Of a DNA stretch of 64,000 nucleotides, positions 57,748 through 64,000 are shown piece after piece. The notes beneath the pieces are model-generated. The model saw nothing but the letters and a program-made list of their open reading frames with translations, did no database searches and was not told the origin of the DNA. Numbering within the stretch: position 1 is the stretch's first letter; every line of letters starts with the position of its first letter. The DNA is taken from the NCBI RefSeq assembly GCF_012027615.1, contig NZ_SNUT01000006.1, forward strand, positions 1 to 64,000, read 5' to 3'. Source of the DNA: Thermococcus sp. 21S7 (GTDB taxonomy: Archaea > Methanobacteriota_B > Thermococci > Thermococcales > Thermococcaceae). The translations under genes were made by a program, and so were the position numbers.

Positions 57748-58075
57748 ATGAGGAGGGAGTACCAAACCCATCCATAGGGCCAAAGTTAGGAGCTTTGGTT
57801 TTGAGGAGCTGCTGGGTGAAATCCTGAAGGAGGGTCTCTTCTGGGCGGCCCTCGGTCGGCCGTCGGAGGTCATGCCGTTTCTGAGGGGGAAGCTTTTGGG
57901 CAACGGCATCGGCGTGGACAGAATGCGCAGGGAGTACTTGGAGTACCTGCTCGACGACCTGGAAAGGTTCTACAAGAGGGTCTCATGGAGCGACGAGATT
58001 GACGAGCGGCACTGGAAGGCGTTGAAGTCATTCCACAGGGACATAGTCTCGGTGATTTCTTCTGGGAGGGCTTAG
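57748..58075 (+). pseudogene. Small protein gene with a frameshift near its start
   Basis: A promoter-like region (AGTACAAATACTT) and GGTGATT precede ATG 57748 (MRREYQTHP, stop after nine codons). From about 57760 another frame reads TKPIHRAKVRSFGFEELLGEILKEG, continues WAALGRPSEVMPFLRGKLLG and ends SVISSGRA at 58075. Shifting by one base near 57761-57765 would join both to a protein of about 108 residues. Only the ATG at 57872 could start the downstream part without the shift. The gene has normal codon use, so the damage is recent or an error. Function unknown. Confidence 0.5.
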
Positions 58076-58093
58076 CTTTTTAACCCCTCTTCC
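58072..58093 (+). repeat. 22-bp direct repeat, copy 1
   Basis: Begins TTAGCTTTTTAACCCC and ends TCTTCC; identical to 59575-59596. It overlaps the stop codon of the small gene. Beyond the identical part both copies continue with related sequence (CCTGCTCC...CAGG here, CTACTCC...CAGG there). Confidence 0.85.
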
Positions 58094-58106
58094 ACCTGCT
58101 CCCAGG

Positions 58107-59423
58107 TTATTGCCTTCTCATTTTCACCAACCACCCGATAAGGAGCAGTGAGAAGACCGCCACGAGCAGGCTTAACCAGATGTTTTCTGTTTGGTTCTCT
58201 GGTAGCTTGATTGTTTTAACGTCATTCCCGTTGAAGTAGGCTAACTCTTTCCCGTTCGAGAGCAGACAGCCGTTGCCGCAATCGGCAAGGGTAACGTTAA
58301 AGGGGAGTTTGAAGGTGTTCCCACCATAAAGCAACAGGGTGCCGTTAATCGTGACGTTCTTGCCGTTTAGCTTCAGTGGAGCTTTGATGACTTGCCTCCC
58401 CTCAAAAACAATCTGGGGATAATTTCGCCGACAGGTGGCCATGACGTTGGTCTCGTTGCTCATTTTGACAACGCCCCTGGAGACGAGGAAATAGGATAGG
58501 GTTTTAGCCTTGTCATAAAATCCTCTCGAAGAGCTAAATAGTCTCCAGTACCTGTACTTTCTCACGACCCAGTTTCCATTGTAGCTCCCCAAAAGTTCGA
58601 GGGAAACGTTCTCGTCTAAAGGAATTGAGTCCAGAGGAATGATTTTGTAATCGCCGGTGGTGTTTACGATCGCCAGGTAGAACTTCAACGTTGATACGTA
58701 GGGCAGTCCCATCCAGCTACCCAGCAGGGTTGCAAAATGGGTGCCGTTGAAGCACGCCTCTGACCACTTTGCAGAGAGGTTCCCGAACGTGATGTTTTTA
58801 ACCCGGATTTCCCCGTTGGAGAGGGTTACGAGGCGGAGGCTTGTTAGCCCTGTGCGAAAATCCGTGTAGCCGAGGAGATAGCCGTGTGGGACGACCTGGA
58901 GGTTGTCCGCGTAGCGTTTTGAATGGAAGAGAACCGTGGACCAGCCTCGGTCTTCGCCCGGAAGCTTAAGGATTGAGCCGTTGACTATTGCGTACCAATC
59001 GTAGCCGGCCATCTGACAAGCGTCCCACGGCTGAAAGAGGAGGTAAAACTCACCGTTCCAGTAAATGTAGAGATCGTCTCCACAGTCCGTTACCCCGTTG
59101 AAGTCTCCTAAATGATGGAGCTCGCCGTCATAAACGTATAGCTGAACGTCTGGCGCGGAATATATGTCCGACAAATTTCGATACATGAGGACTCTCTTTC
59201 CGTTGGAGTGTATGAACGTGAGGTTCAGAAAAGTTGCATTTAAGAGCTTAAACCCTCTGCCCGGTTCGAAGAGCCAGAGCTGAGTTGTGTTGTTGGTGAA
59301 GCGAGTGAGAATTAGAAAACCGTCCTGATAGTGGGCCATTCCAGTAATTCCGAGGGGACTGGCTACGGTGTGAGGGGAAAGCAGAAGAATTAAAAAGAAA
59401 AGTATGTAAATACGTTTCTTCAT
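58107..59423 (-). CDS. Membrane-anchored extracellular protein, function unknown
   Basis: A 438-residue protein with a signal peptide (MKKRIYILFFLILLLSPHTVAS) and a C-terminal membrane anchor (NIWLSLLVAVFSLLLIGWLVKMRRQ). The body consists of repeated strand pairs with many NXT/S sites (HYQDGFLILTRFTNNTT, GDDLYIYWNGEFYLLF, SNGKELAYFNGNDVK), suggesting a beta-propeller. No enzyme motif. A TATA-like sequence lies at about 59511-59523. The gene is framed by a 22-bp direct repeat and may have been inserted as a unit. Confidence 0.75.
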   Translation of the reverse strand: MKKRIYILFFLILLLSPHTVASPLGITGMAHYQDGFLILTRFTNNTTQLWLFEPGRGFKLLNATFLNLTFIHSNGKRVLMYRNLSDIYSAPDVQLYVYDGELHHLGDFNGVTDCGDDLYIYWNGEFYLLFQPWDACQMAGYDWYAIVNGSILKLPGEDRGWSTVLFHSKRYADNLQVVPHGYLLGYTDFRTGLTSLRLVTLSNGEIRVKNITFGNLSAKWSEACFNGTHFATLLGSWMGLPYVSTLKFYLAIVNTTGDYKIIPLDSIPLDENVSLELLGSYNGNWVVRKYRYWRLFSSSRGFYDKAKTLSYFLVSRGVVKMSNETNVMATCRRNYPQIVFEGRQVIKAPLKLNGKNVTINGTLLLYGGNTFKLPFNVTLADCGNGCLLSNGKELAYFNGNDVKTIKLPENQTENIWLSLLVAVFSLLLIGWLVKMRRQ

Positions 59424-59574
59424 TACCTCACCATCCCCGACAGTTGATTCCCCTTGGTATCATATTCTATTCGACATCATTCAATAGATTTTCGTTGAAA
59501 ACTTTTTGTGGTAGTATATAAACTTTTTCAGCCAGAACATCATGTTGCCAAGCATCTTAAGAGTTAAACACAGG

Positions 59575-59596
59575 TTAGCTTTTTAACCCCTCTTCC
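59575..59596 (+). repeat. 22-bp direct repeat, copy 2, probable promoter of the C/D sRNA
   Basis: Identical to 58072-58093. It contains TTTTTAA (59580-59586) about 25 bp before the C/D box RNA candidate, so this copy probably supplies its TATA box. The 389-base gap 59424-59812 otherwise holds the promoter of the minus-strand gene, the sRNA and the operator of the aldehyde dehydrogenase gene. Confidence 0.8.
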
Positions 59597-59608
59597 CTAC
59601 TCCTTCAG

Positions 59609-59662
59609 GGATGATGAGGGAAGTTTCGTCCGAGCGGTGAGGAAACTCGCATGGGCTGACTG
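59609..59662 (+). ncRNA. Candidate C/D box guide sRNA (2'-O-methylation guide)
   Basis: Box C ATGATGA (59611-59617), 12-nt spacer, box D' CCGA (59630-59633, relaxed), 3 nt, box C' GTGAGGA (59637-59643), 12-nt spacer AACTCGCATGGG, box D CTGA (59656-59659). This 12/3/12 layout is that of archaeal C/D RNAs. The D guide is complementary over ten bases to CCATGCGAGT, present near position 50 of Thermococcus 16S rRNA as I recall that sequence; the methylated base would be the U of CCAU. Transcription probably starts from the TATA in the upstream repeat. Confidence 0.65.
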
Positions 59663-59752
59663 CCTCTTCTGTTCTCCCACATTTTCCTTTTGGAACCCTA
59701 TCCTCCCGGGAGGTTGGTGTCCATGAAAACAGTTTCATTTAAAGTAATCCCA

Positions 59753-59776
59753 TTTGTTTACGCAAAATGTTTAAAT
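59753..59776 (+). promoter_or_regulatory. Operator/TATA block of the first aldehyde dehydrogenase
   Basis: TTTGTTTACGCAAAATG is followed without gap by the TATA box TTTAAAT (59770-59776). The block is identical to 61400-61423 except for one base. It includes the inverted repeat TTTG-TTTACG-CAAA. The ATG follows 36 bases after the block. Confidence 0.7.
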
Positions 59777-59812
59777 ATTCCCTCAATCATGTATCCCTTC
59801 GGGTGATATATT

Positions 59813-61330
59813 ATGCTCGAACTGAAGCACGAAATCTTCAAGGATATATTCCGGGTTGGGGACGATGGAGTGGTGGAGTTCGCCACGTATTCAGCTGGAA
59901 GGTGGGTCTTTGGGGAGAGCTTCATCGAGGTCAGAAGTCCGATAAACAATGAAGTCATCGCAAGGGTTTCAAAACTGAACGGGGAACAGCTTGATGAGGC
60001 CATTGATGCAGTCCATACAAAAGGAAGGGAGGCCATAAGAAACTTTCCCGGAGAAAAAAGGATAAGGGCGTTTTTAAAGGCTGCCCAGCTCATGAGAGAG
60101 GCATTCGACGATTTCACCAAGGTGTTAATGCTCGACGCTGGAAAGCCCCTGAGCAATGCCAAGGGTGAGGTCACGGCAACAATCGAACGTCTGGAAAAGA
60201 CAACGATGGAGTCAAGGAGACTTCTAGGAGACTACATTCCCGGAGACTGGAGTGAAGAGACACTTGAAAGCGAAGGAATTGTAAAGAGGGAACCCTATGG
60301 GGTGGTCCTAGCCATAAGTCCGTACAATTATCCTCTCTTCATATCCGCCGCAAAAGTTATTCCAGCACTGCTCAGCGGAAATGCCGTTCTGCTTAAGCCC
60401 GCATCACTCGACCCGATTGCACCGCTCTTATTCATAAGGGTTCTCGAACTCTCCGGGCTTCCAAGAGAGAGCTTTGCACTTCTGACCATAGCCGGCAGAG
60501 ACATGGACAGGATAGTGGCAAACAAGAGGATTAGGGCGATAACATTCACGGGAAGCACTGAGGTTGGAGAGCACCTTCTCAAAACCGGGGGAATAAAGGC
60601 ATACCACATGGAGCTCGGCGGAAAAGACCCAGCGATAGTTCTGGATGACGCGGACCTCAAAACAGCCGTAGAAAAACTCATCAAGGGAATGGTAAGCTAC
60701 TCCGGGCAGAGATGCGACGCCATAAGGATGGTCTTTGCAGAGGAAGAGATATACGAGAATCTCAAGGACATGCTCGCGGAGAGGCTCAAGGGAATCGACC
60801 CCAAAAATCCGCTCGAAGATGAAAACGCCATGATGGGGCCGCTGATCGATGAGAAAAGTGCAGCGACAATTGAAGAGCTCTATCGGGATGCCGTTGAAAA
60901 AGGCGCAAAGCCTCTGACAGAATTCAAGCGCAGAGGAAACTACGTGTGGCCGGTTCTCCTTGAGGTCACAAAGGAGACACTTCCCAAGCTGAGGGCATTC
61001 CAAGAGGACGTGTTCGGCCCGCTGACGCTTTTAGTCAAGGTCAAAAATGAAGACGAAGCCGTCGAGCTGGCGAATTCCTCCCGCTTTGGCCTTGATGCGG
61101 CAGTCTTCAGCACAAATGATGCCAGAGCAAGGAAAGTCGCAAGAAGGCTTGAAGTTGGGGCAGTATTCATAAACGAGTTTCCGAGACACGGCATCGGATA
61201 CTATCCATTTGGAGGGATGAAAGACAGCGGAATCGGAAGGGAAGGAATAGGTTACTCCATTGAACAGTTTACCACAACAAAAACAATAGTCAGGAACTAC
61301 AGGGAGTACGGGGTGTGGGAGTACATCTGA
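59813..61330 (+). CDS. gapN: GAPN-type aldehyde dehydrogenase (non-phosphorylating glyceraldehyde-3-phosphate dehydrogenase family)
   Basis: A 505-residue NAD(P)-dependent dehydrogenase with Asn172 (SPYNYP), Glu267 (HMELGGKDP) and catalytic Cys301 (SGQRCDAI). It closely follows archaeal GAPN of Sulfolobus in DAGKPLSNAKGEV, GDYIPGDWSEETLE and the ending FPRHGIGYYPFGGMKDSGIGREGIGY. GAPN oxidises glyceraldehyde 3-phosphate straight to 3-phosphoglycerate. Its company of amino-acid-type aldehyde dehydrogenases and the shared operator leave another aldehyde substrate possible, especially if the genome has a second gapN. Confidence 0.75.
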   Translation: MLELKHEIFKDIFRVGDDGVVEFATYSAGRWVFGESFIEVRSPINNEVIARVSKLNGEQLDEAIDAVHTKGREAIRNFPGEKRIRAFLKAAQLMREAFDDFTKVLMLDAGKPLSNAKGEVTATIERLEKTTMESRRLLGDYIPGDWSEETLESEGIVKREPYGVVLAISPYNYPLFISAAKVIPALLSGNAVLLKPASLDPIAPLLFIRVLELSGLPRESFALLTIAGRDMDRIVANKRIRAITFTGSTEVGEHLLKTGGIKAYHMELGGKDPAIVLDDADLKTAVEKLIKGMVSYSGQRCDAIRMVFAEEEIYENLKDMLAERLKGIDPKNPLEDENAMMGPLIDEKSAATIEELYRDAVEKGAKPLTEFKRRGNYVWPVLLEVTKETLPKLRAFQEDVFGPLTLLVKVKNEDEAVELANSSRFGLDAAVFSTNDARARKVARRLEVGAVFINEFPRHGIGYYPFGGMKDSGIGREGIGYSIEQFTTTKTIVRNYREYGVWEYI

Positions 61331-61399
61331 CCTTTTCAGGAGTTCTCTCTTTTCAGATATTTTTGTAGTAGTCAAGCACTTCTGTTTAACTTAAGTGCT

Positions 61400-61423
61400 T
61401 TTGTTTACACAAAATGTTTAAAT
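61400..61423 (+). promoter_or_regulatory. Operator/TATA block of the second aldehyde dehydrogenase
   Basis: TTTGTTTACACAAAATG followed by TTTAAAT (61417-61423), one base different from the block at 59753. With one more T upstream it forms TTTTG-TTTACA-CAAAA. The ATG at 61471 lies 47 bases after the block. Confidence 0.7.
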
Positions 61424-61470
61424 TCCTCGCGGGGATAGTTATATCGAGCAGAGGCCCAGGGGGTGACCCG

Positions 61471-62979
61471 ATGCCCAAGGATGTATTAGAGGAATTGGAA
61501 CTGTCAGAGGTCAATTCTGGAGTCTTCTACGGGGAATGGATGCCCACCGATGGGAGGGAGTTAATATCCTCTCATTCCCCCATAGATGGAAAAGAGATTG
61601 CAAAGGTCGCAATCGCAGGGATAGAGGACTATGAAGCTGTTATCAAAAAGGCGCAGGAATCGTTTTGTGTCTGGAGCGAAATTCCCGCACCGGAGAGGGG
61701 ACAGATCATCAGGGAGATTGGAGACGAACTGAGGCAAAAGAAGGAAGCACTGGCAAGACTGGTTACCCTTGAGGTCGGAAAGATACTGACCGAAGGCAGG
61801 GGAGAAGTCCAGGAGATGATAGACATCGCGGACTTTGCAGTCGGTCTTTCGCGGCAACTCTATGGGCTTACGATCGCAAGCGAGAGGAAAGACCACTTTC
61901 TCTGCGAGAGGTGGCATCCCCTCGGCCCGATAGGTGTTATTACAGCCTTTAACTTCCCCTGTGCGGTGTGGTCGTGGAACGCGTTCATAGCGGCCGCAGT
62001 CGGCGATGTGGTTGTGTGGAAGCCATCAACGAAGGCCCCTCTGACCGCAATAGCAACCACCAAAATCGTCAACAGCGTCCTTGAGCGCCACGGCCTTCCG
62101 CCGATATTCTTCCTTGTAACCGGCAGAGGTTCTACCGTCGGCAACTGGATGGCGGAAGACAAGAGGCTGCCGCTGATATCTTTCACCGGCTCGACCGCAA
62201 CAGGGAGAAAGGTGTATGAGAAGGTCGCAAAGCGCATTGGAAGGGCAATACTCGAACTCGGCGGGAACAACGCAGCTATAGTCAGCGATAAGGCGGACAT
62301 GAGGATTGCGCTCAAGGGAGTCGCTTTTGGAGCCCTCGCAACTGCCGGACAGAGATGTACAACAACCCGCCGCTTAATTCTGCATGAAAGAATCTACGGC
62401 GAGTTCCTGGACAAGCTGATAAAAGTGTACAAGGGCGTGAAAATCGGCAATCCATTCGAGCCGGATACGCTGATTGGGCCTCTAATAGACGAAGAGGCCG
62501 TTAAGAAGTACGAGGAGGCCGTAGAGAGAGCAGTTGCAGAGGGAGGCAGGATTCTCTATGGCGGAAAGAGACTGGAGGGCTGCTACGTTATGCCCACGAT
62601 AATCGAAGCGCACCCGGATATGGAGGTAGTGAGGGAAGAAACATTCGCTCCAATACTCTATGTCTTCAAGTACTCCACCATCGAGGAGGCCCTTGAACTC
62701 AACAACTCGGTTCCACAGGGTCTCTCTTCTGCAATATTCACGAACGACCTGAGGGAAGCGGAGTACTTCCTAGCCCATTCCGACTGCGGCATAGCCAACG
62801 TAAACACGAGCACCGCTGGAGCGGAGATAGGCGGAGCGTTCGGAGGGGAAAAAGACACCGGGGTCGGAAGAGAGGCGGGAAGTGACGCGTGGAAGTTCTA
62901 CGCAAGGAGGCAGACTGCAACTGTGAATTACAGTGAGGACCTCCCTCTTGCACAGGGGGTTAAATTTGATATTGAATGA
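61471..62979 (+). CDS. Aldehyde dehydrogenase of the ALDH7 (alpha-aminoadipate semialdehyde) family
   Basis: A 502-residue enzyme from ATG 61471 behind GGGGTGA; an upstream in-frame ATG lies in the promoter. Asn161 (AFNFPCAVWSWN), Glu262 (LELGGNNAAI) and Cys296 (AGQRCTTTRRL) are in place. LGGNNA, ERWHPLGPIGVITAFNFP and EETFAPILYV mark ALDH7/antiquitin, which oxidises aminoadipate semialdehyde (piperideine-6-carboxylate) in lysine breakdown. Eleven bases separate it from the next dehydrogenase, so both are in one operon. Substrate is inferred from family. Confidence 0.82.
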   Translation: MPKDVLEELELSEVNSGVFYGEWMPTDGRELISSHSPIDGKEIAKVAIAGIEDYEAVIKKAQESFCVWSEIPAPERGQIIREIGDELRQKKEALARLVTLEVGKILTEGRGEVQEMIDIADFAVGLSRQLYGLTIASERKDHFLCERWHPLGPIGVITAFNFPCAVWSWNAFIAAAVGDVVVWKPSTKAPLTAIATTKIVNSVLERHGLPPIFFLVTGRGSTVGNWMAEDKRLPLISFTGSTATGRKVYEKVAKRIGRAILELGGNNAAIVSDKADMRIALKGVAFGALATAGQRCTTTRRLILHERIYGEFLDKLIKVYKGVKIGNPFEPDTLIGPLIDEEAVKKYEEAVERAVAEGGRILYGGKRLEGCYVMPTIIEAHPDMEVVREETFAPILYVFKYSTIEEALELNNSVPQGLSSAIFTNDLREAEYFLAHSDCGIANVNTSTAGAEIGGAFGGEKDTGVGREAGSDAWKFYARRQTATVNYSEDLPLAQGVKFDIE

Positions 62980-62990
62980 GGTGGCGAGGT

Positions 62991-64000
62991 ATGATATGGG
63001 CAGTTGAGAAGCCGAAAAATGAGATGGACAGCATACTGAGCTACTCCAGCGGAACAAAGGAAAGGGAGGAGCTTCTGAGAGAAATCGAAAGGATCAAGAA
63101 AACGACCGAAGAAATTCCCCTGATCATCGGAGGGAGGAAGGTAAAAACCGGGGAGGTTATAGAGATAAGGGCCCCACACGACCATGATGTTGTGCTCGCA
63201 AAAGCTCACTTGGCTGGAGAGGATGAGCTGAAAGAGGCAATAGAATGTGCCCTTTCAGCATGGGAGGATTGGTCCGAGCTGGACTGGTACCACAGGGTTG
63301 CAATATTCCGTAAGGCTGCAGATCTGCTTGCCGGAAAGTACAGGAAAAGAAACATTGCAGCGATAATGATGAACCTCTCAAAGAACCCCTACGAGGCAGA
63401 GATCGACCTGGCAGAGCTTGTCGATTTCTGGAGGTTCAACCCCTACTACATCAGATTTATCTACGAGCAACAGCCGGACCAGGCGCCAGGGGAGATGAAC
63501 AGAACCGACTGGCGTCCCCTAGAGGGATTCATACTCGCAGTTACACCCTTCAACTTCTACTCCATTGGAGGAAACCTGCCAACTGCACCGGCGATGGTTG
63601 GAAACGTCGCCCTCTGGAAGCCTTCCCGCTCTGTGATATTCGCAAACTTTGAAATAATGAAGATACTCATGGAGGCGGGACTCCCAGATGGCGTTATAAA
63701 CTTCGTACCGTTTCCAAGCAAATGGTCCGACGTTGTTCTAAGCCACCCCGACTTCGCTGGACTTCACTTCACAGGAAGCTATGAAACCCTCGTCAAACTC
63801 TGGAGGAAAATAAGCGAAAACATCACCAGATACAAGAACATCCCGAGGATCGTGGGCGAAACTGGGGGGAAGGACTTCGTATTCGTCCACAGCTCCGCGG
63901 ACGTGAAAGCAGTTGTGACGAACATAATCCGTGGCGGCTTCGGTTATCAGGGTCAGAAGTGCTCAGCCGTTTCAAGGGTTTACGTTCCGAAGAGTCTGTG
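62991..64000 (+). CDS. 1-Pyrroline-5-carboxylate dehydrogenase (ALDH4 family), 3' end outside window
   Basis: The first 336 residues of an ALDH4-type enzyme that oxidises glutamate semialdehyde/P5C to glutamate in proline or arginine breakdown. Asn188 (TPFNFYSIGGNLPTAPA), Glu290 (RIVGETGGKDFVFV) and catalytic Cys324 (GYQGQKCSAVSRVYV) are the marks of this family. Start ATG 62991 behind GAGGTGGCGAGGT. It is cut by the window end. Confidence 0.87.
   Translation, partial: MIWAVEKPKNEMDSILSYSSGTKEREELLREIERIKKTTEEIPLIIGGRKVKTGEVIEIRAPHDHDVVLAKAHLAGEDELKEAIECALSAWEDWSELDWYHRVAIFRKAADLLAGKYRKRNIAAIMMNLSKNPYEAEIDLAELVDFWRFNPYYIRFIYEQQPDQAPGEMNRTDWRPLEGFILAVTPFNFYSIGGNLPTAPAMVGNVALWKPSRSVIFANFEIMKILMEAGLPDGVINFVPFPSKWSDVVLSHPDFAGLHFTGSYETLVKLWRKISENITRYKNIPRIVGETGGKDFVFVHSSADVKAVVTNIIRGGFGYQGQKCSAVSRVYVPKSL

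Overview
The window comes from a hyperthermophilic euryarchaeon of the Thermococcaceae, most likely a Thermococcus. The signs are Thermococcales gene neighbourhoods (ppa-rpoE1-spt4-GTP-dependent dephospho-CoA kinase-S24e-S27ae), a CGP-CTERM surface protein, class III (archaeal pilin-type) signal peptides, a wyosine-pathway Taw1 enzyme, CetZ, GTG/TTG starts, GGTGA-like ribosome binding sites and TATA boxes of the form CTTTTAAA or TTTTTAAGG. Coding is dense on both strands. The long antisense reading frames are mostly by-products of high GC content.

Layout. 1-440: 3' end of 5S rRNA, tRNA-Asp(GTC), tRNA-Gln(CTG). 845-6010: two winged-helix regulators, then an export locus with three DUF1102-type proteins, a SipW/eukaryotic-type signal peptidase I and a DUF5305 membrane protein; it resembles a TasA/SipW fibre locus. 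6122-10337: housekeeping (pyrophosphatase, RNA polymerase Rpo7, Spt4, CoA synthesis, two ribosomal proteins, a HemK2-like methyltransferase, Taw1). 10418-22494: a secreted toroid-repeat protein, CetZ with a membrane partner, six pilin-like or surface proteins and a DUF2101 membrane protein. 22869-44077: a purine biosynthesis region (guaAA/guaAB, purP, purL, purQ, purS, a purP paralogue, purD, purE, purT, purM, purC, purF). It is interrupted by a toxin-antitoxin pair, a secreted metalloprotease-like gene, an ABC exporter with a frameshifted permease, two degenerate KaiC-like proteins and a CGP-CTERM protein. 44040-53704: formate dehydrogenase alpha subunit, PLP synthase (pdxT/pdxS) and de novo NAD synthesis (nadC, nadA, nadB), with an AAA ATPase and a DUF401 permease in between. 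53849-59800: an AT-rich membrane peptidase homologue, a structured relic resembling the right end of an IS200/IS605 element, guaB, a frameshifted small gene, a repeat-flanked surface protein gene and a candidate C/D box sRNA. 59813-64000: three aldehyde dehydrogenases, the last cut by the window end.

Functionally, the purine genes between purL and purF cover PRPP to FAICAR except purB and purO, which are not in the window; guaB and guaAA/AB then take IMP to GMP. By eye I find repeated promoter architecture upstream of the purine genes: an ATGGCAAA-like element about 24 bp upstream of the TATA box and an 18-bp imperfect palindrome of the type TTnACnT-N4-rTGTnAA about 10 bp downstream. pdxS carries an unrelated operator-like palindrome on its TATA box, and two aldehyde dehydrogenase promoters share a nearly identical 24-bp block.

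The observations I rate highest are the TasA/SipW-like export locus with a ribosome-binding-site-sequestering leader, the purine promoter code, the C/D sRNA with a recognisable 16S rRNA target, the shared aldehyde dehydrogenase operator, the IS605/omega-RNA-like relic and the CetZ-pilin neighbourhood. Everything was judged by reading; no alignment, folding or database search was run.
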